Source of the DNA: DATKAS01 sp963773315
GTDB taxonomy: Bacteria > Actinomycetota > Acidimicrobiia > Acidimicrobiales > DATKAS01
NCBI GenBank assembly: GCA_963773315.1
Contig: CAVZAF010000002.1
Coordinates: forward strand, 1-64,000
Length of the DNA stretch: 64,000 nt
Direction: 5' to 3'
Positions 9,271 through 18,341 of this stretch are shown here, one piece after another. The translations under genes were made by a program, and so were the position numbers. The notes under the pieces are model-generated. The model saw only the letters and a program-made list of their open reading frames with translations, did not search any database and was not told the origin of the DNA. Each line of letters starts with the position of its first letter. Position 1 is the stretch's first letter.

Positions 9271-9323
9271 CGCGCAACCGGAGCGACAGATTTCTGTCAG
9301 GGAGACCGGTCAGGGAAGAGCAG

Positions 9324-9412
9324 CGGAGAGGGTGGGATTTGAACCCACGGACGAGCTTGCACCCGTCAACGCCTTAGCAGGGCGCCCCATTCGGCCTCTC
9401 TGGCACCTCTCC
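9324..9412 (-). tRNA. tRNA-Ser(GCT)
   Basis: Class II cloverleaf on the minus strand. Acceptor GGAGAGG pairs with CCTCTCC, the anticodon loop CTGCTAA gives anticodon GCT, there is a long variable arm (ACGGGTGCAAGCTCGT), and the T-loop is GTTCAAATCC. CCA is not encoded. Confidence 0.95.
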
Positions 9413-9439
9413 TGGCTGCGGGCATCGTACCCGCCGTGG

Positions 9440-10102
9440 TCAAGCCGAGCCGGGGGCCACCAAACCAGATTCATAGGCTGCGACGACGAGCTGGGCCCGG
9501 TCGCGGGCGTCGAGCTTCATGAGCAACCGGCTCACGTGGGTCTTCGTGGTGGCCACGCCCACGATCAGCTCCTGCGCGATCTCGGCATTCGACATCCCTC
9601 GAGCGACCAGCTTCAGCACCTCGAGCTCACGGTCGGTCAGCGACTGCAGGTCGATCGCCGCGCTCGACCTGGGCTCCGGGCGGTGCGCGAACTCCTCGAC
9701 CAGCCGGCGGGTCACGCTCGGCGCGAGCAGGGCCTCCCCCGCGGCGACGAGGCGTACGCCGTCGAGCAGCTGCGCAGGAGGCGTGTCTTTGAGGAGGAAG
9801 CCGCTGGCCCCCGCCCGCAACCCCTCGTACACGTACTCATCCAGATCGAAGGTCGTGAGGATGAGCACCTTGGTCTCCAGGTCGGCGGCCATGATCCGGC
9901 GGGTCGCCTCGATGCCGTCGAACACGGGCATGCGCACGTCCATCAGCACCACATCGGGACGCGTGCGCATCGTGACCTGCACCGCCTCGTCCCCGTCGGC
10001 CGCCTCGCCCACGACCTCGAGGTCGTCCTCGGAGTCGACGAGCACTTTGAACCCGGCGCGGACCAGCGCCTGGTCGTCGGCGACCACCACCCGCAGGGTC
10101 AT
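9440..10102 (-). CDS. NarL/FixJ-type response regulator
   Basis: 220 residues. The receiver domain (1-120) has acidic residues in VVVADDQ, the phospho-acceptor Asp in VVLMDVRMP and the conserved Lys in GFLLKD. The C-terminal LuxR HTH (about 150-210) reads LTDRELEVLKLVARGMSNAE. The start ATG at 10102 overlaps the kinase stop as ATGA, so the two are translationally coupled. It is the output of the kinase encoded immediately upstream. The MacB-type exporter divergent from this pair is a plausible target, as in many antibiotic or cell-envelope stress systems; that is inference. Confidence 0.92.
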   Translation of the reverse strand: MTLRVVVADDQALVRAGFKVLVDSEDDLEVVGEAADGDEAVQVTMRTRPDVVLMDVRMPVFDGIEATRRIMAADLETKVLILTTFDLDEYVYEGLRAGASGFLLKDTPPAQLLDGVRLVAAGEALLAPSVTRRLVEEFAHRPEPRSSAAIDLQSLTDRELEVLKLVARGMSNAEIAQELIVGVATTKTHVSRLLMKLDARDRAQLVVAAYESGLVAPGSA

Positions 10103-11316
10103 GGGGTCGGGACCGACGCCGAGCGTTCGGACTCGGACGCCAGCTCGAACGGGAACCACGCGGCGACTCGGAACCCGCCTCCCGGGCGAGGCCCAGCTTC
10201 GAGACGTCCCCCGAAGAGCGCCACCCGCTCACGCATGCCGTTCAAGCCGACGCCGGTGCCATCTCGCGAGGCCTCGCCGGTGATGCCGCGTCCGTCGTCG
10301 ACCACCTCGATCCAGGCAATGCCGGGACGGCGCCCGATCGTGACGGTCGCCGACGCCTTTCCCGCGTGCTTGACGACGTTCGTCAGCGCCTCTTGGAGGA
10401 TGCGGAACCCGTTCAGTCTCACGCTCTCCGGGATGTCGGCGGGGAAGTCGCCCTCGAAGCGCAGGGTCACCGGTATGCCCGCGGCTTCGATCTTTGCGAT
10501 CAGCTGGTCGAGCTCGACCTGGGAGGGCGCTGATGTCAGCAATCCCTTCGCGTCGCCGTCCTCGCGCAACACGCCGAGCATTCGCCGCATCTCCTGCAGT
10601 GCTTCGCGGCTCGTCGCCTCGATCGCGGCGAGCGACTTGCGTGCTTCGTCCGGGTTCGAGTCGATCACGTGCGCGCCGACCCCGGCCTGCACGGCGATGA
10701 CGCTCATCGCGTGCGCGACGACGTCGTGCAGCTCCTGCGCGATACGACGCCGCTCGTCGATGACCGCCTGGTGCGCCTTGCGCTCACGATCGACTTCGAG
10801 CAACGCCGCACGCTCCTCGAGGCTCGCGAGGTACTTGCGGCGAGTCGCCATGCTCTCGCCGAACATCCACGCCGCGGTGAAGACTGCCCAGTTCTGGAGC
10901 GCTTGCCCGGAGTCGAACTCGGGGGTGCCGACCAACCAGACGATGAGGATGACCCCGAGCACGTACGCAAGCCCGAGCAACGACTGCAGTCGCTTGCCGT
11001 ACGCACCGACGGCGTAGATCGAGAGGAGCAACGCGGCCGAGGCTCCCGCCACGTCGTAGTCGAGGCACGTGAAGATCGCGACCGGCGTCCCCGCGAGCAC
11101 GAGGCCCATCAGCGGATGCGAGCGGCGGAGCAGGAGGGCGAGACCGGTCGCCGACAGGATGACGCCGGCGAGCGGCGTCATCTCCTTGTACTGCGAGTTG
11201 GCCTGCGTGACCATCGAAATCGCGATCAGCACCACGGCGAAGCCCGCGAGCGCTACGTCGACCCACTTCGGGTCGATGGCCTGAAGGCGACGGAACCGCA
11301 GCGGCCGCTCGCTCAC
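10099..11316 (-). CDS. Sensor histidine kinase (HisKA_3/NarX-like)
   Basis: 405 residues. The first 150 residues carry several hydrophobic membrane segments (VALAGFAVVLIAISMV; GVILSATGLALLLRR; ILIVWLVGTPEF region). The dimerisation domain holds the phospho-accepting His in ERRRIAQELHDVVAHAMSV. The HATPase_c domain has the N box LTNVVKHAGKASA and G boxes VVDDGRGITG and GTGVGLNGMRERV. The short extracytoplasmic loops suggest intramembrane sensing. The GTG start at 11316 has TACAGT 6 nt upstream. It overlaps the response regulator by 4 nt. Confidence 0.93.
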   Translation of the reverse strand: MSERPLRFRRLQAIDPKWVDVALAGFAVVLIAISMVTQANSQYKEMTPLAGVILSATGLALLLRRSHPLMGLVLAGTPVAIFTCLDYDVAGASAALLLSIYAVGAYGKRLQSLLGLAYVLGVILIVWLVGTPEFDSGQALQNWAVFTAAWMFGESMATRRKYLASLEERAALLEVDRERKAHQAVIDERRRIAQELHDVVAHAMSVIAVQAGVGAHVIDSNPDEARKSLAAIEATSREALQEMRRMLGVLREDGDAKGLLTSAPSQVELDQLIAKIEAAGIPVTLRFEGDFPADIPESVRLNGFRILQEALTNVVKHAGKASATVTIGRRPGIAWIEVVDDGRGITGEASRDGTGVGLNGMRERVALFGGRLEAGPRPGGGFRVAAWFPFELASESERSASVPTP

Positions 11317-11322
11317 GAGTCC

Positions 11323-11328
11323 ACTGTA
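11323..11328 (-). promoter_or_regulatory. -10 element for the histidine kinase operon (leaderless start)
   Basis: Minus-strand TACAGT ends 6 nt before the GTG at 11316. Confidence 0.55.
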
Positions 11329-11478
11329 CGGAGACGCCCTGGCCAGGGCATCTGCCTCTCGGCGGATGCGGGCGTCATCCTCCAGGCGGACGTGGCCCCG
11401 AAGGGTCCCCCTGGCGAGGCACCGAAGATCACTCTGAGGCCAGACGACTCGACGCCGTCACGAGCGCATCGTCAGCCC

Positions 11479-12252
11479 ATGACTACTGCAACGGTCCTCG
11501 AACCCCCCATCTCCCTCTTCCCCACCGCCGCTCCTGCAGCTCGGGCAGTCGAGGCCACCAAGGTCTACGGCCGCGGCGAGGCTCAGGTCCGCGCGCTCGA
11601 TTCGGTCACCGTCGACTTCGCTCCGGGACACTTCACCGCGATCATGGGCCCCTCGGGCTCCGGCAAGTCGACGCTCATGCACACCCTCGCCGGCCTCGAC
11701 TCACTCACGTCCGGCCACGTCTTCATCGGCGCGGTCGACCTGAGCACGCTCGACGACAAGCGGCTCACCCACCTGCGTCGCGATCGCGTCGGCTTCGTCT
11801 TCCAGGCGTTCAACCTCGTGCCGACCCTCACCGCAGCCGAGAACATCGTGCTGCCGATGTCGCTCGCCGGGCGCAAGCCTGACAAGGCCTGGGTGGACGA
11901 GGTCGTCCGCACGGTCGGGCTGAGCAAGCGCCTGCGTCACCGGCCGAGCGAGCTCTCAGGCGGGCAGCAGCAGCGCGTCGCTGTCGCACGAGCCCTGGCC
12001 TCGAAGCCGGCGATCATCTTCGCCGACGAGCCCACCGGCAACCTCGACAGCCACACCGGCGCCGAGATCCTCTCGTTCATGCGCACCGCAGTGCGCGAGA
12101 TGGGCCAGACCATCGTGATGGTCACCCACGACCCGACGGCTGCGTCGTACGCCGACCGCGCCGTGTTCCTCGCCGACGGCCAGATCGTCGACGACATGTC
12201 CAACCCGACCGCCGAGCGCGTGCTCGACCGGATCAAGAGCTTCGGAGAGTAA
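11479..12252 (+). CDS. MacB/LolD-type ABC transporter ATP-binding protein
   Basis: 257 residues. It contains Walker A GPSGSGKST, Q-loop region GFVFQAFNLVPTL, ABC signature LSGGQQQR, Walker B IIFADEPTGNLDS and switch His in VMVTHD. The short A-loop sequence KVYGRGEAQVRALDSV places it with LolD/MacB/FtsE-like ATPases that drive mechanotransmission rather than classical import. The ATG at 11479 is preferred because domain sequence begins soon after it. The permease follows 4 nt after the stop, so they form one operon. It is divergent from the two-component system. Confidence 0.95.
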   Translation: MTTATVLEPPISLFPTAAPAARAVEATKVYGRGEAQVRALDSVTVDFAPGHFTAIMGPSGSGKSTLMHTLAGLDSLTSGHVFIGAVDLSTLDDKRLTHLRRDRVGFVFQAFNLVPTLTAAENIVLPMSLAGRKPDKAWVDEVVRTVGLSKRLRHRPSELSGGQQQRVAVARALASKPAIIFADEPTGNLDSHTGAEILSFMRTAVREMGQTIVMVTHDPTAASYADRAVFLADGQIVDDMSNPTAERVLDRIKSFGE

Positions 12253-12256
12253 GACC

Positions 12257-14788
12257 ATGTGGAGAGTCACCCTCACCTCACTGCGAGCCAAGAAGCTCCG
12301 CCTCATCACCACAGCACTCGCCGTCATGCTCGGCGTCGCGTTCATGGCCGGCACCCTCGTGCTGACCGACACGCTCGGGAGGACGTTCGACGGCCTTCTC
12401 GCCAATGCCAACCAGGGCACCGACGCCTACGTGCGGTCGTCGAACGCGGTGACCGACGGGCTCATCTCCGTGCGCCCCCGCATCACGGCCTCGCTCGCCG
12501 AGACGATCTCGCACGTGCCCGGCGTCACCGGCGCGGCGGGCTATGTCGAGGGCTATGCACAGGTCGTCGGCAAGGACGGCAAGGTCCTCGGCAACCCGTC
12601 ACAGGGCGCGCCGACCATCGGCGCGTCGTGGACGACTGTCCCCGAGCTGAACCCCTATCACGTCGTCGAAGGCACGCCGCCGAGCGCGCCCACTGACGTC
12701 GTCATCGACAAGCACACCGCTGACGACGGTGACCTCCACGTCGGCGACCAGATCACGATCCTCTCGAAGAGCACTCCCGAGGTCTTCACGATCGCGGGCA
12801 TCGCGAAGTTCGGCACGGCCGACAGCATGGGCGGCACCCAGGCGAGCCTGTTCGCCTCCGACACCGCGCAGCGCCTGCTGGCCGAGCCCGGTCAGGTCGA
12901 CGCGATCCGCGTCCTCGCGGCCAACGGCACGTCACAAGCCGAGCTCGCCGACCGCATCACGCCGACGTTGCCCTCGGGCACCGAGGTGCTCACCGGCGCG
13001 GAGATCACGAAGGAGCAGCAGGCCGACACCCGCAAGCAAATGGGCTTCATCACCACGTTCCTCATGGTGTTCGCCGACATCGCGATCCTCGTCGGTGCGT
13101 TCATCATCGCGAACACCTTCTCGATCATCGTCGCCCAGCGCTCGCGTGAGATGGCTCTGCTCAGGGCGGTCGGCGCGAGCCGCAAGCAAGTGCTGCGGTC
13201 GGTGCTGGCCGAAGCTGCCGTCGTCGGCCTCTTCGCATCGGTGCTCGGCCTTTTCGCCGGTCTCGGCGTCGCCGCCGGCATCAAGGGACTCTTCGGTGCG
13301 ATTGGCTTCGAGATCCCCGGAGGCCCTGTCGTCGTCACCACGAAGACGGTCGTGATGGCGCTCATCACCGGCATCGGTGTCACAATCGGCTCGGCCTGGC
13401 TTCCCGCCCGGCGTGCGTCGAAGGTCGCGCCGGTCGCGGCCATGCGGGCACAGGACGTCGAGGCGGGCCGCAGCTCGAAGCGGCGGACCGTCTCCGGCCT
13501 CGGCATCACCGGTGTCGGCGTCGCCGCTCTGGCGGCCGGCCTCAGTGGCGCCGGCGTCACGCTCGTGCTCCTCGGCGCCCTGGCTGTGTTCGTCGGCATC
13601 GCGGTGCTCGGTCCCCTGCTGGCCCGTCCGGCCGTACGCGTGCTCGGCGCTCCGCTCCGCCTGCGGGGCACCACGGGCTCCCTGGCCCGTGAGAACGCCA
13701 TGCGCAACCCCAAGCGCACCGCGGCGACGGCCTCGGCGTTGATGATCGGCGTCGGACTCGTGGCCTTCATCACGATCTTCGCCGCCTCGACGAAGCAGTC
13801 GATCTCGGGCAGCGCCGATCGCAAGCTGCACGCCGACTACATCGTCGACTCGGGTCTGTTCGACGAGGGCGGGCTCTCGCCGGCACTCACCGCGGCGCTG
13901 AGTGCGCATTCGGAGTTCGCAGCCGTCACCGGCTTGCGCATGACCCCGACGCTCGTCGACGGTCGCATCAGCACGCTCGAGGCGGTCGACGCGACCGCTG
14001 TCAGCCAGATCGTCGATCTCGGAACCGTGACCGGTGACGTCACCAAGCTCGGCGCCGACGGCATCGCCGTGCTCGACACGACGGCGAAGAGCCACGGCTG
14101 GAAGCTCGGCGACACCATCCCCGTGACCTTCGCGAAGACCGGCGCCACACCCTTCACCATCCGGGCCATCTTCACCGACTCGGAAGAGTGGGTCGGCAAG
14201 CAGTTCGTGAGCACGCAGGCGTTCGACGCCAACGTCTCCGATCAGTTCGACACGAAGATCTTCGTGAAGGCTGCTCCGGGAGTGAGCAAGTCGGAGGCCC
14301 GCGCGATCGTCGAGTCGGAGTCGCAGGGCTACGCACTCGCCAAGGTGCAGACGTTCGCCGAGTTCAAGGCGAGCATGGCGGCCCAGATCAACCAGATCCT
14401 GACGCTGGTCTATGCACTCCTCGGCCTCGCGGTGATCATCGCTCTGATGGGCATCGCGAACACGCTGGCGCTCAGCATCTTCGAGCGCACTCGTGAGCTG
14501 GGTCTGCTGCGGGCGGTCGGGATGTCTCGCCGGCAGGTGCGAGCCACCATCCGGTGGGAAGCCGTGATCATCGCGATGCTGGGCACCACGCTCGGCCTCG
14601 GCATCGGGATGTTCTTCGGCTGGGCCATGGTGCAGGCGCTCGCTTCGCAGGGCATCACGACCTTCGTGGTCCCGGTCAGCCAGCTCGCTGTCGTGGTGGT
14701 CATCGCGGCGCTGGCGGGTCTGACCGCAGCGATCCTCCCCGCTCGCCGGGCCGCCAAGCTCGACGTGCTGACTGCGATCGCCAGCTAG
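12257..14788 (+). CDS. FtsX/MacB-like ABC transporter permease
   Basis: 843 residues. An N-terminal membrane segment (LITTALAVMLGVAFMAGTLV) is followed by a large extracytoplasmic domain. A first FtsX unit (about 265-400) contains SREMALLRAVGASRKQVLRS. Two central hydrophobic segments, a second extracytoplasmic domain and a second FtsX unit (about 715-835) with TRELGLLRAVGMSRRQVR complete the protein. The duplicated DUF214-type layout is usual for Gram-positive exporters of peptides or lipids that work with MacB-like ATPases. Substrate unknown; possibly regulated by the adjacent two-component system. Confidence 0.93.
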   Translation: MWRVTLTSLRAKKLRLITTALAVMLGVAFMAGTLVLTDTLGRTFDGLLANANQGTDAYVRSSNAVTDGLISVRPRITASLAETISHVPGVTGAAGYVEGYAQVVGKDGKVLGNPSQGAPTIGASWTTVPELNPYHVVEGTPPSAPTDVVIDKHTADDGDLHVGDQITILSKSTPEVFTIAGIAKFGTADSMGGTQASLFASDTAQRLLAEPGQVDAIRVLAANGTSQAELADRITPTLPSGTEVLTGAEITKEQQADTRKQMGFITTFLMVFADIAILVGAFIIANTFSIIVAQRSREMALLRAVGASRKQVLRSVLAEAAVVGLFASVLGLFAGLGVAAGIKGLFGAIGFEIPGGPVVVTTKTVVMALITGIGVTIGSAWLPARRASKVAPVAAMRAQDVEAGRSSKRRTVSGLGITGVGVAALAAGLSGAGVTLVLLGALAVFVGIAVLGPLLARPAVRVLGAPLRLRGTTGSLARENAMRNPKRTAATASALMIGVGLVAFITIFAASTKQSISGSADRKLHADYIVDSGLFDEGGLSPALTAALSAHSEFAAVTGLRMTPTLVDGRISTLEAVDATAVSQIVDLGTVTGDVTKLGADGIAVLDTTAKSHGWKLGDTIPVTFAKTGATPFTIRAIFTDSEEWVGKQFVSTQAFDANVSDQFDTKIFVKAAPGVSKSEARAIVESESQGYALAKVQTFAEFKASMAAQINQILTLVYALLGLAVIIALMGIANTLALSIFERTRELGLLRAVGMSRRQVRATIRWEAVIIAMLGTTLGLGIGMFFGWAMVQALASQGITTFVVPVSQLAVVVVIAALAGLTAAILPARRAAKLDVLTAIAS

Positions 14789-14804
14789 AAGGCTGCGATT
14801 CTAG
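14785..14804. terminator. Small hairpin spanning convergent stop codons
   Basis: CTAGAA (14785-14790) and TTCTAG (14799-14804) are perfectly complementary across an 8-nt loop. The first arm includes the permease TAG stop and the second the purU TAG stop. A 6-bp A/T-containing stem is weak, so a bidirectional terminator role is only possible. Confidence 0.25.
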
Positions 14805-15651
14805 AAGACCACGGTCTTGCGGCCGTAGACGAGGACGCGGTGCGCGAGGTGGGCGCGCACCGCCCTCGCCAGCACGATCATCTCGAGATCTCGTCCCTTG
14901 CGGACGAGATCTTCGACGCTGTCACGGTGCGTCACCCGCGCGACGTCCTGCTCGATGATCGGCCCCTCGTCGAGCTCGGCGGTGGCGTAGTGCGCGGTGA
15001 CGCCGATCAGCTTCACGCCGCGATCGTGGGCCTGGTGATACGGACGTCCACCGGCGAACGCGGGCAGGAACGAGTGGTGGATGTTGATGATGCGGTTCGG
15101 GTACTTCGCCACGAACCCCGCCGACAGGACCTGCATGTAGCGCGCGAGCACCACGAGGTCGATGTCGCTGCTCGGCGAGCAACGCCAACATCGCCGCTTC
15201 TTGTTCGATCCGCGACTCGGGCGTCACCGGCAGGTGCGCGAACTCGACGTCGAAGTGCGCCGCCGACGTCCGCATGATCGGGATGGTTGCTGATGACCAG
15301 CGGGATCTCGGCCTCGAGCTCGCCCATCCGCCACCTCGCGAGCAGGTCGTACATGCAGTGGGCCTGCTTCGAGACGAGGACGGCGACCTTGGGGCGCTCG
15401 TCCGAGAAGCGCACATCGCACCGCATGGCGAACCGCTCGAGCAGCGGCGACAGTGCCGGGACGATCTCAGCGCGGTCGAGGTCGAAGCCCTCGAGCTCGA
15501 ACTCGATCCGCTGGAAGAAGACCGACTCGCTCGCATCGGTGTGCTGGTCCGCGTGGACGATGTTGCCGTCGTGCCGGTACACCCAGTCGGCCATCGTGGC
15601 CACGAGGCCCTTCTGGTCGGGGCACGAGAGCAGCAACGTCGCTGTAGCCAT
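14801..15651 (-). pseudogene. purU: Formyltetrahydrofolate deformylase, interrupted by two frameshifts
   Basis: PurU hydrolyses 10-formyl-THF to formate and THF. The N-terminal ACT domain begins MATATLLLSCPDQKGLVATM. The formyltransferase-like domain is split over three frames. LARWRMGELEAEIPLVISNH continues, after removing one base at about 15275, as RTSAAHFDVEFAHLPVTPES. After another base near 15167 it continues as DIDLVVLARYMQVLSAGF with the catalytic-site segment NIHHSFLPAF and then VTAHYATAELDEGPII. With both bases removed the protein would be full length (about 283 residues) with no other fault. I judge the shifts to be sequence errors. Confidence 0.85.
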
Positions 15652-15670
15652 TGCCCATCAGTGTTGCCTC

Positions 15671-15676
15671 TACCCT
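15671..15676 (+). promoter_or_regulatory. -10 element for the spermidine-synthase-like gene (leaderless start)
   Basis: TACCCT ends 8 nt before the GTG at 15685. No Shine-Dalgarno is visible. Confidence 0.45.
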
Positions 15677-15684
15677 GACCCGCC

Positions 15685-18052
15685 GTGAAGACGGCGGGGG
15701 TGGGAGACGCGGTCAGCGAGGCTGCGGCCACCGATCCGATCCCTCGCCAGCCCGACCCAGCGACCTTTCTCGTGGTCGCCGTAGTGGCGTTCTCGACCCT
15801 CGCGCTGCAGGTGCTGCTCACCCGCATCTTCGCCGCGCTCGGTCTTCTACCACTTCAGCTTCCTGGCGATCTCGCTCGCGCTGCTCGGCACGGGCGCGGG
15901 TGGCCTCTACGTGTCGTTGCGCGATCCTCCGCCGAATCGCTTCGCGCTGCGCGTGCTCCTCTCCGGATGGGCGGCGGTCCTCGCCGTCACCCTCACGCTC
16001 GTCCCCGTCGTCATCGTCAGGCTGAACTTCGATTACAGCGACGGGCTCTCGCCGCATTTCGTGTTCGCCATGACCGTGGCGTGCGTTGTGTCGGCGCTGC
16101 CGTCGTTCGCCGCCGGCGTCGTGATCGCGATGGCGATCCGCGCCCATGCCGAGGTCGTTGGGCGCATCTACGCGGTCGATCTCCTCGCGGCTGGCCTCGG
16201 TGCGCTTGCAGTCGTCCCCGCGATCTGGATGATCAACCCGCCCCACCTCGTCGTCGCGCTCGGCTTGCTCGCCGCGGTGACCGCGGTCGTGATCGGCCCC
16301 GACCTCCGAGCTCGCCGGTGGGCGGGGCTCGCGGGTGTGGTGCCCGTCGCAGTGCTCATCGCGGCACCCCTCACGTCGATCATCACCGTGCCGGTCCCGG
16401 GCCTCGACCTCGCCGGCACGATCCGCTCGGAGGTGTGGACGCCCCTGTCGCGAGTCATCGGCGTCATCCCCAGTCAGGCGAACTCGTTCGGCCTCGTCTT
16501 CTACGACCGCGTGAGCGCTCCGGTCCTCAACTACGCCCCCGGTCAGCCGTCGCCCGACTGGACGACATTGCACCTCGGCCCGCAGACGATCCCCAGCGTG
16601 CTCGGGCACACCGGGAAGTCGCTCGTCATCGGCGGGGGTGGCGGCCGTGACATCCACAACCTCCGGTCGTCGGGCGTCGACGACATCGACGTGATCGAGC
16701 TCAACGAAGGGATCCGCCAGATCGTCGACGACAAGATGAGCGTGTTCTCGGGCTCGCCGTACTCGATGCCCGGCGTGCACACCACCATCGGCGACGGCCG
16801 CTCGATCCTCGCGAGGCGAGGGCTGTACGACCAGATCCAGATCAGCTTCACCGATTCGCTGAGTGCCGGTGGCGCTGCCGCGTACGCGCTGAGCGAGAAC
16901 AACCTCTACACGGTCGAGGCGTTCCAGGAGTACCTCGACCATCTCGCACCCGGCGGCATCCTCGCGGTCACCCGGCGGTACCAGCTCGTCGGCGACGAGG
17001 CGTTGCGCGCGACCGTGCTCGCCCTCGAGACGCTGAGGCGAAACGGCGTCGAGCATCCCGAGCAGCAAGTCGTCGTGGTGCTCGGACGCGACATCTTCGA
17101 CGCGCTCTTCGGCACGATCCTCGTGAAGAACGAGCCCTTCACCGCGGACGAGCTCACACAGATCACGAAGCTCGCTGCTGAGCGAGGTGACGGCGTCGCG
17201 TTCGCTCCCGGTGGCCCCTATCAGCTCGAGTGGGCGGACCTCGCGGCGGCGGCGAGCCCCAGTGCGTTCTGCCACTCGTACAAGCTCGATGTCTGCGCGC
17301 CGACCGACGACCGCCCGTTCTTCTTCAACATGAAGCGCCTGAGCGACGTGGGCCAGCAGATGAAGGGCTACTCGTACGCGGTCGATCCCGTGCTCATTCT
17401 GTTCCTGACCTTCGGCGTGATCACCGTGCTGTCGGTGCTCGGCTATGTGGTGCCGCTGCTGCTCGCTCGGCACGTCCAACGGCCGCCACCGAGCGCGCTC
17501 GCGTACTTCGTCCTGATCGGTCTCGGCTACCTGTTGGTCGAGGCGGTGTTCATCCAACGTTTCGTGCTGATGCTCGGCTACCCGACCTACTCGTTGTCGG
17601 TCGTGCTCGCCGCGCTGCTCGCGTTCACGGGCGTCGGCTCGTGGCTCAGCACCAAGTGGCGCGACGAACGACGCGGTCTGAACCTCGCACTCACGGCTGC
17701 GACGGTGCTGATCGCGGCGTCCGCGTTCTTCTTGCCGTCGCTCGTCGAGCACATGGTGTCATCGCCGTTCTCGGCTCGGGTCGCCGTGACGATCGCGGTG
17801 CTCGCTCCGTTCGGCCTGCTCATGGGGATGGCGATGCCGATCGGGCTCCGCAGGTACGAGGCGCTGCATCCGGGCGGCGTGCCGTTCGCGTGGGCGGCGA
17901 ACGGGTTCGCATCGGTCGTGGCCGCTGCGCTCGCCACGGTGCTCGCCCTCGTGTTCGGGTTCACCGTGACGACGATCGTGGCGGCGCTTTGCTACGCGGG
18001 AGCGCTCGCGCACGCCCGATTCGGCAGGTGGGCGCCGCGCGTCACCGCGTAG
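15685..18052 (+). CDS. Membrane-embedded spermidine-synthase-like protein, one frameshift near 15841
   Basis: From GTG 15685 the protein begins with a membrane segment (FLVVAVVAFSTLALQVLLTR). Removing one G near 15841 joins it to FYHFSFLAISLALLGTGAGG and the long frame from 15911. About six N-terminal membrane segments, a soluble methyltransferase-fold domain (nucleotide-binding loop VIGGGGGRDIHNLR, then VIELNEGI) and about seven C-terminal segments follow. This is the layout of fused spermidine-synthase/MFS-like proteins. The usual catalytic Asp context YDxIxxDxxDP is replaced by SFTDSLSAGGAAAY, so true polyamine synthase activity is doubtful. About 789 residues after repair. Confidence 0.8.
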
Positions 18053-18062
18053 CCTTGAACCC

Positions 18063-18147
18063 GGAGGGGTGGCAGAGCGGACGAATGCAGTGGTCTTGAA
18101 AACCACCGGATGGCGACATCCCGCGGGTTCGAATCCCGCCCCCTCCG
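18063..18147 (+). tRNA. tRNA-Ser(TGA)
   Basis: Class II cloverleaf. Acceptor GGAGGGG pairs with CCCCTCC, the anticodon loop is CTTGAAA (anticodon TGA), there is a variable arm around GATGGCGACATC, and the T-loop is GTTCGAATCC. CCA is not encoded. It begins 10 nt after the preceding gene. Confidence 0.95.
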
Positions 18148-18165
18148 CTCGTGTCCTCCCCTCGC

Positions 18166-18217
18166 AACCGTTTGCTCACTCAACCGTCGTATGCGCGCGC
18201 TGAGCGAGCACACGGTT
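18166..18217. terminator. Long imperfect inverted repeat after tRNA-Ser(TGA)
   Basis: A 17-nt arm (18166-18182) and its near-complement (18201-18217) match at 15 of 17 positions with an 18-nt loop. It lies between tRNA-Ser and the glycan genes. A terminator for the tRNA or an operator for the downstream genes are both possible. No T-tract follows. The rest of the 18148-18341 gap shows nothing else recognisable. Confidence 0.35.
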
Positions 18218-18341
18218 CCGCTCGCAGCGTCCAATTGTCTCGTCGGTGACGCGAGTCAGCACCCCTCATCCTTGAAAGCCGACGCGCCCTTGCCGAACGA
18301 AGGCGAGCGGCGGGCGGCGGCGATGATGATCGAGGGAGCAC

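Noticed and set aside
9146..9323. ydaO-type c-di-AMP riboswitch before the 3D-domain gene
   Set aside because: The conserved GGGGACCCA, GGGUGAAUC and CCGAAUCCGUCAGC-like blocks are absent on the minus strand.
15685..15911. Programmed ribosomal frameshift in the spermidine-synthase-like gene
   Set aside because: No slippery heptamer or downstream pseudoknot is evident, and the same +1 type of fault occurs in unrelated genes.
15818..17752. 644-codon minus-strand open frame rich in Arg, Glu and Asp
   Set aside because: It is the shadow of the spermidine-synthase-like gene. The plus strand has membrane helices and a nucleotide-binding loop, and the minus frame has only low-complexity charged sequence.
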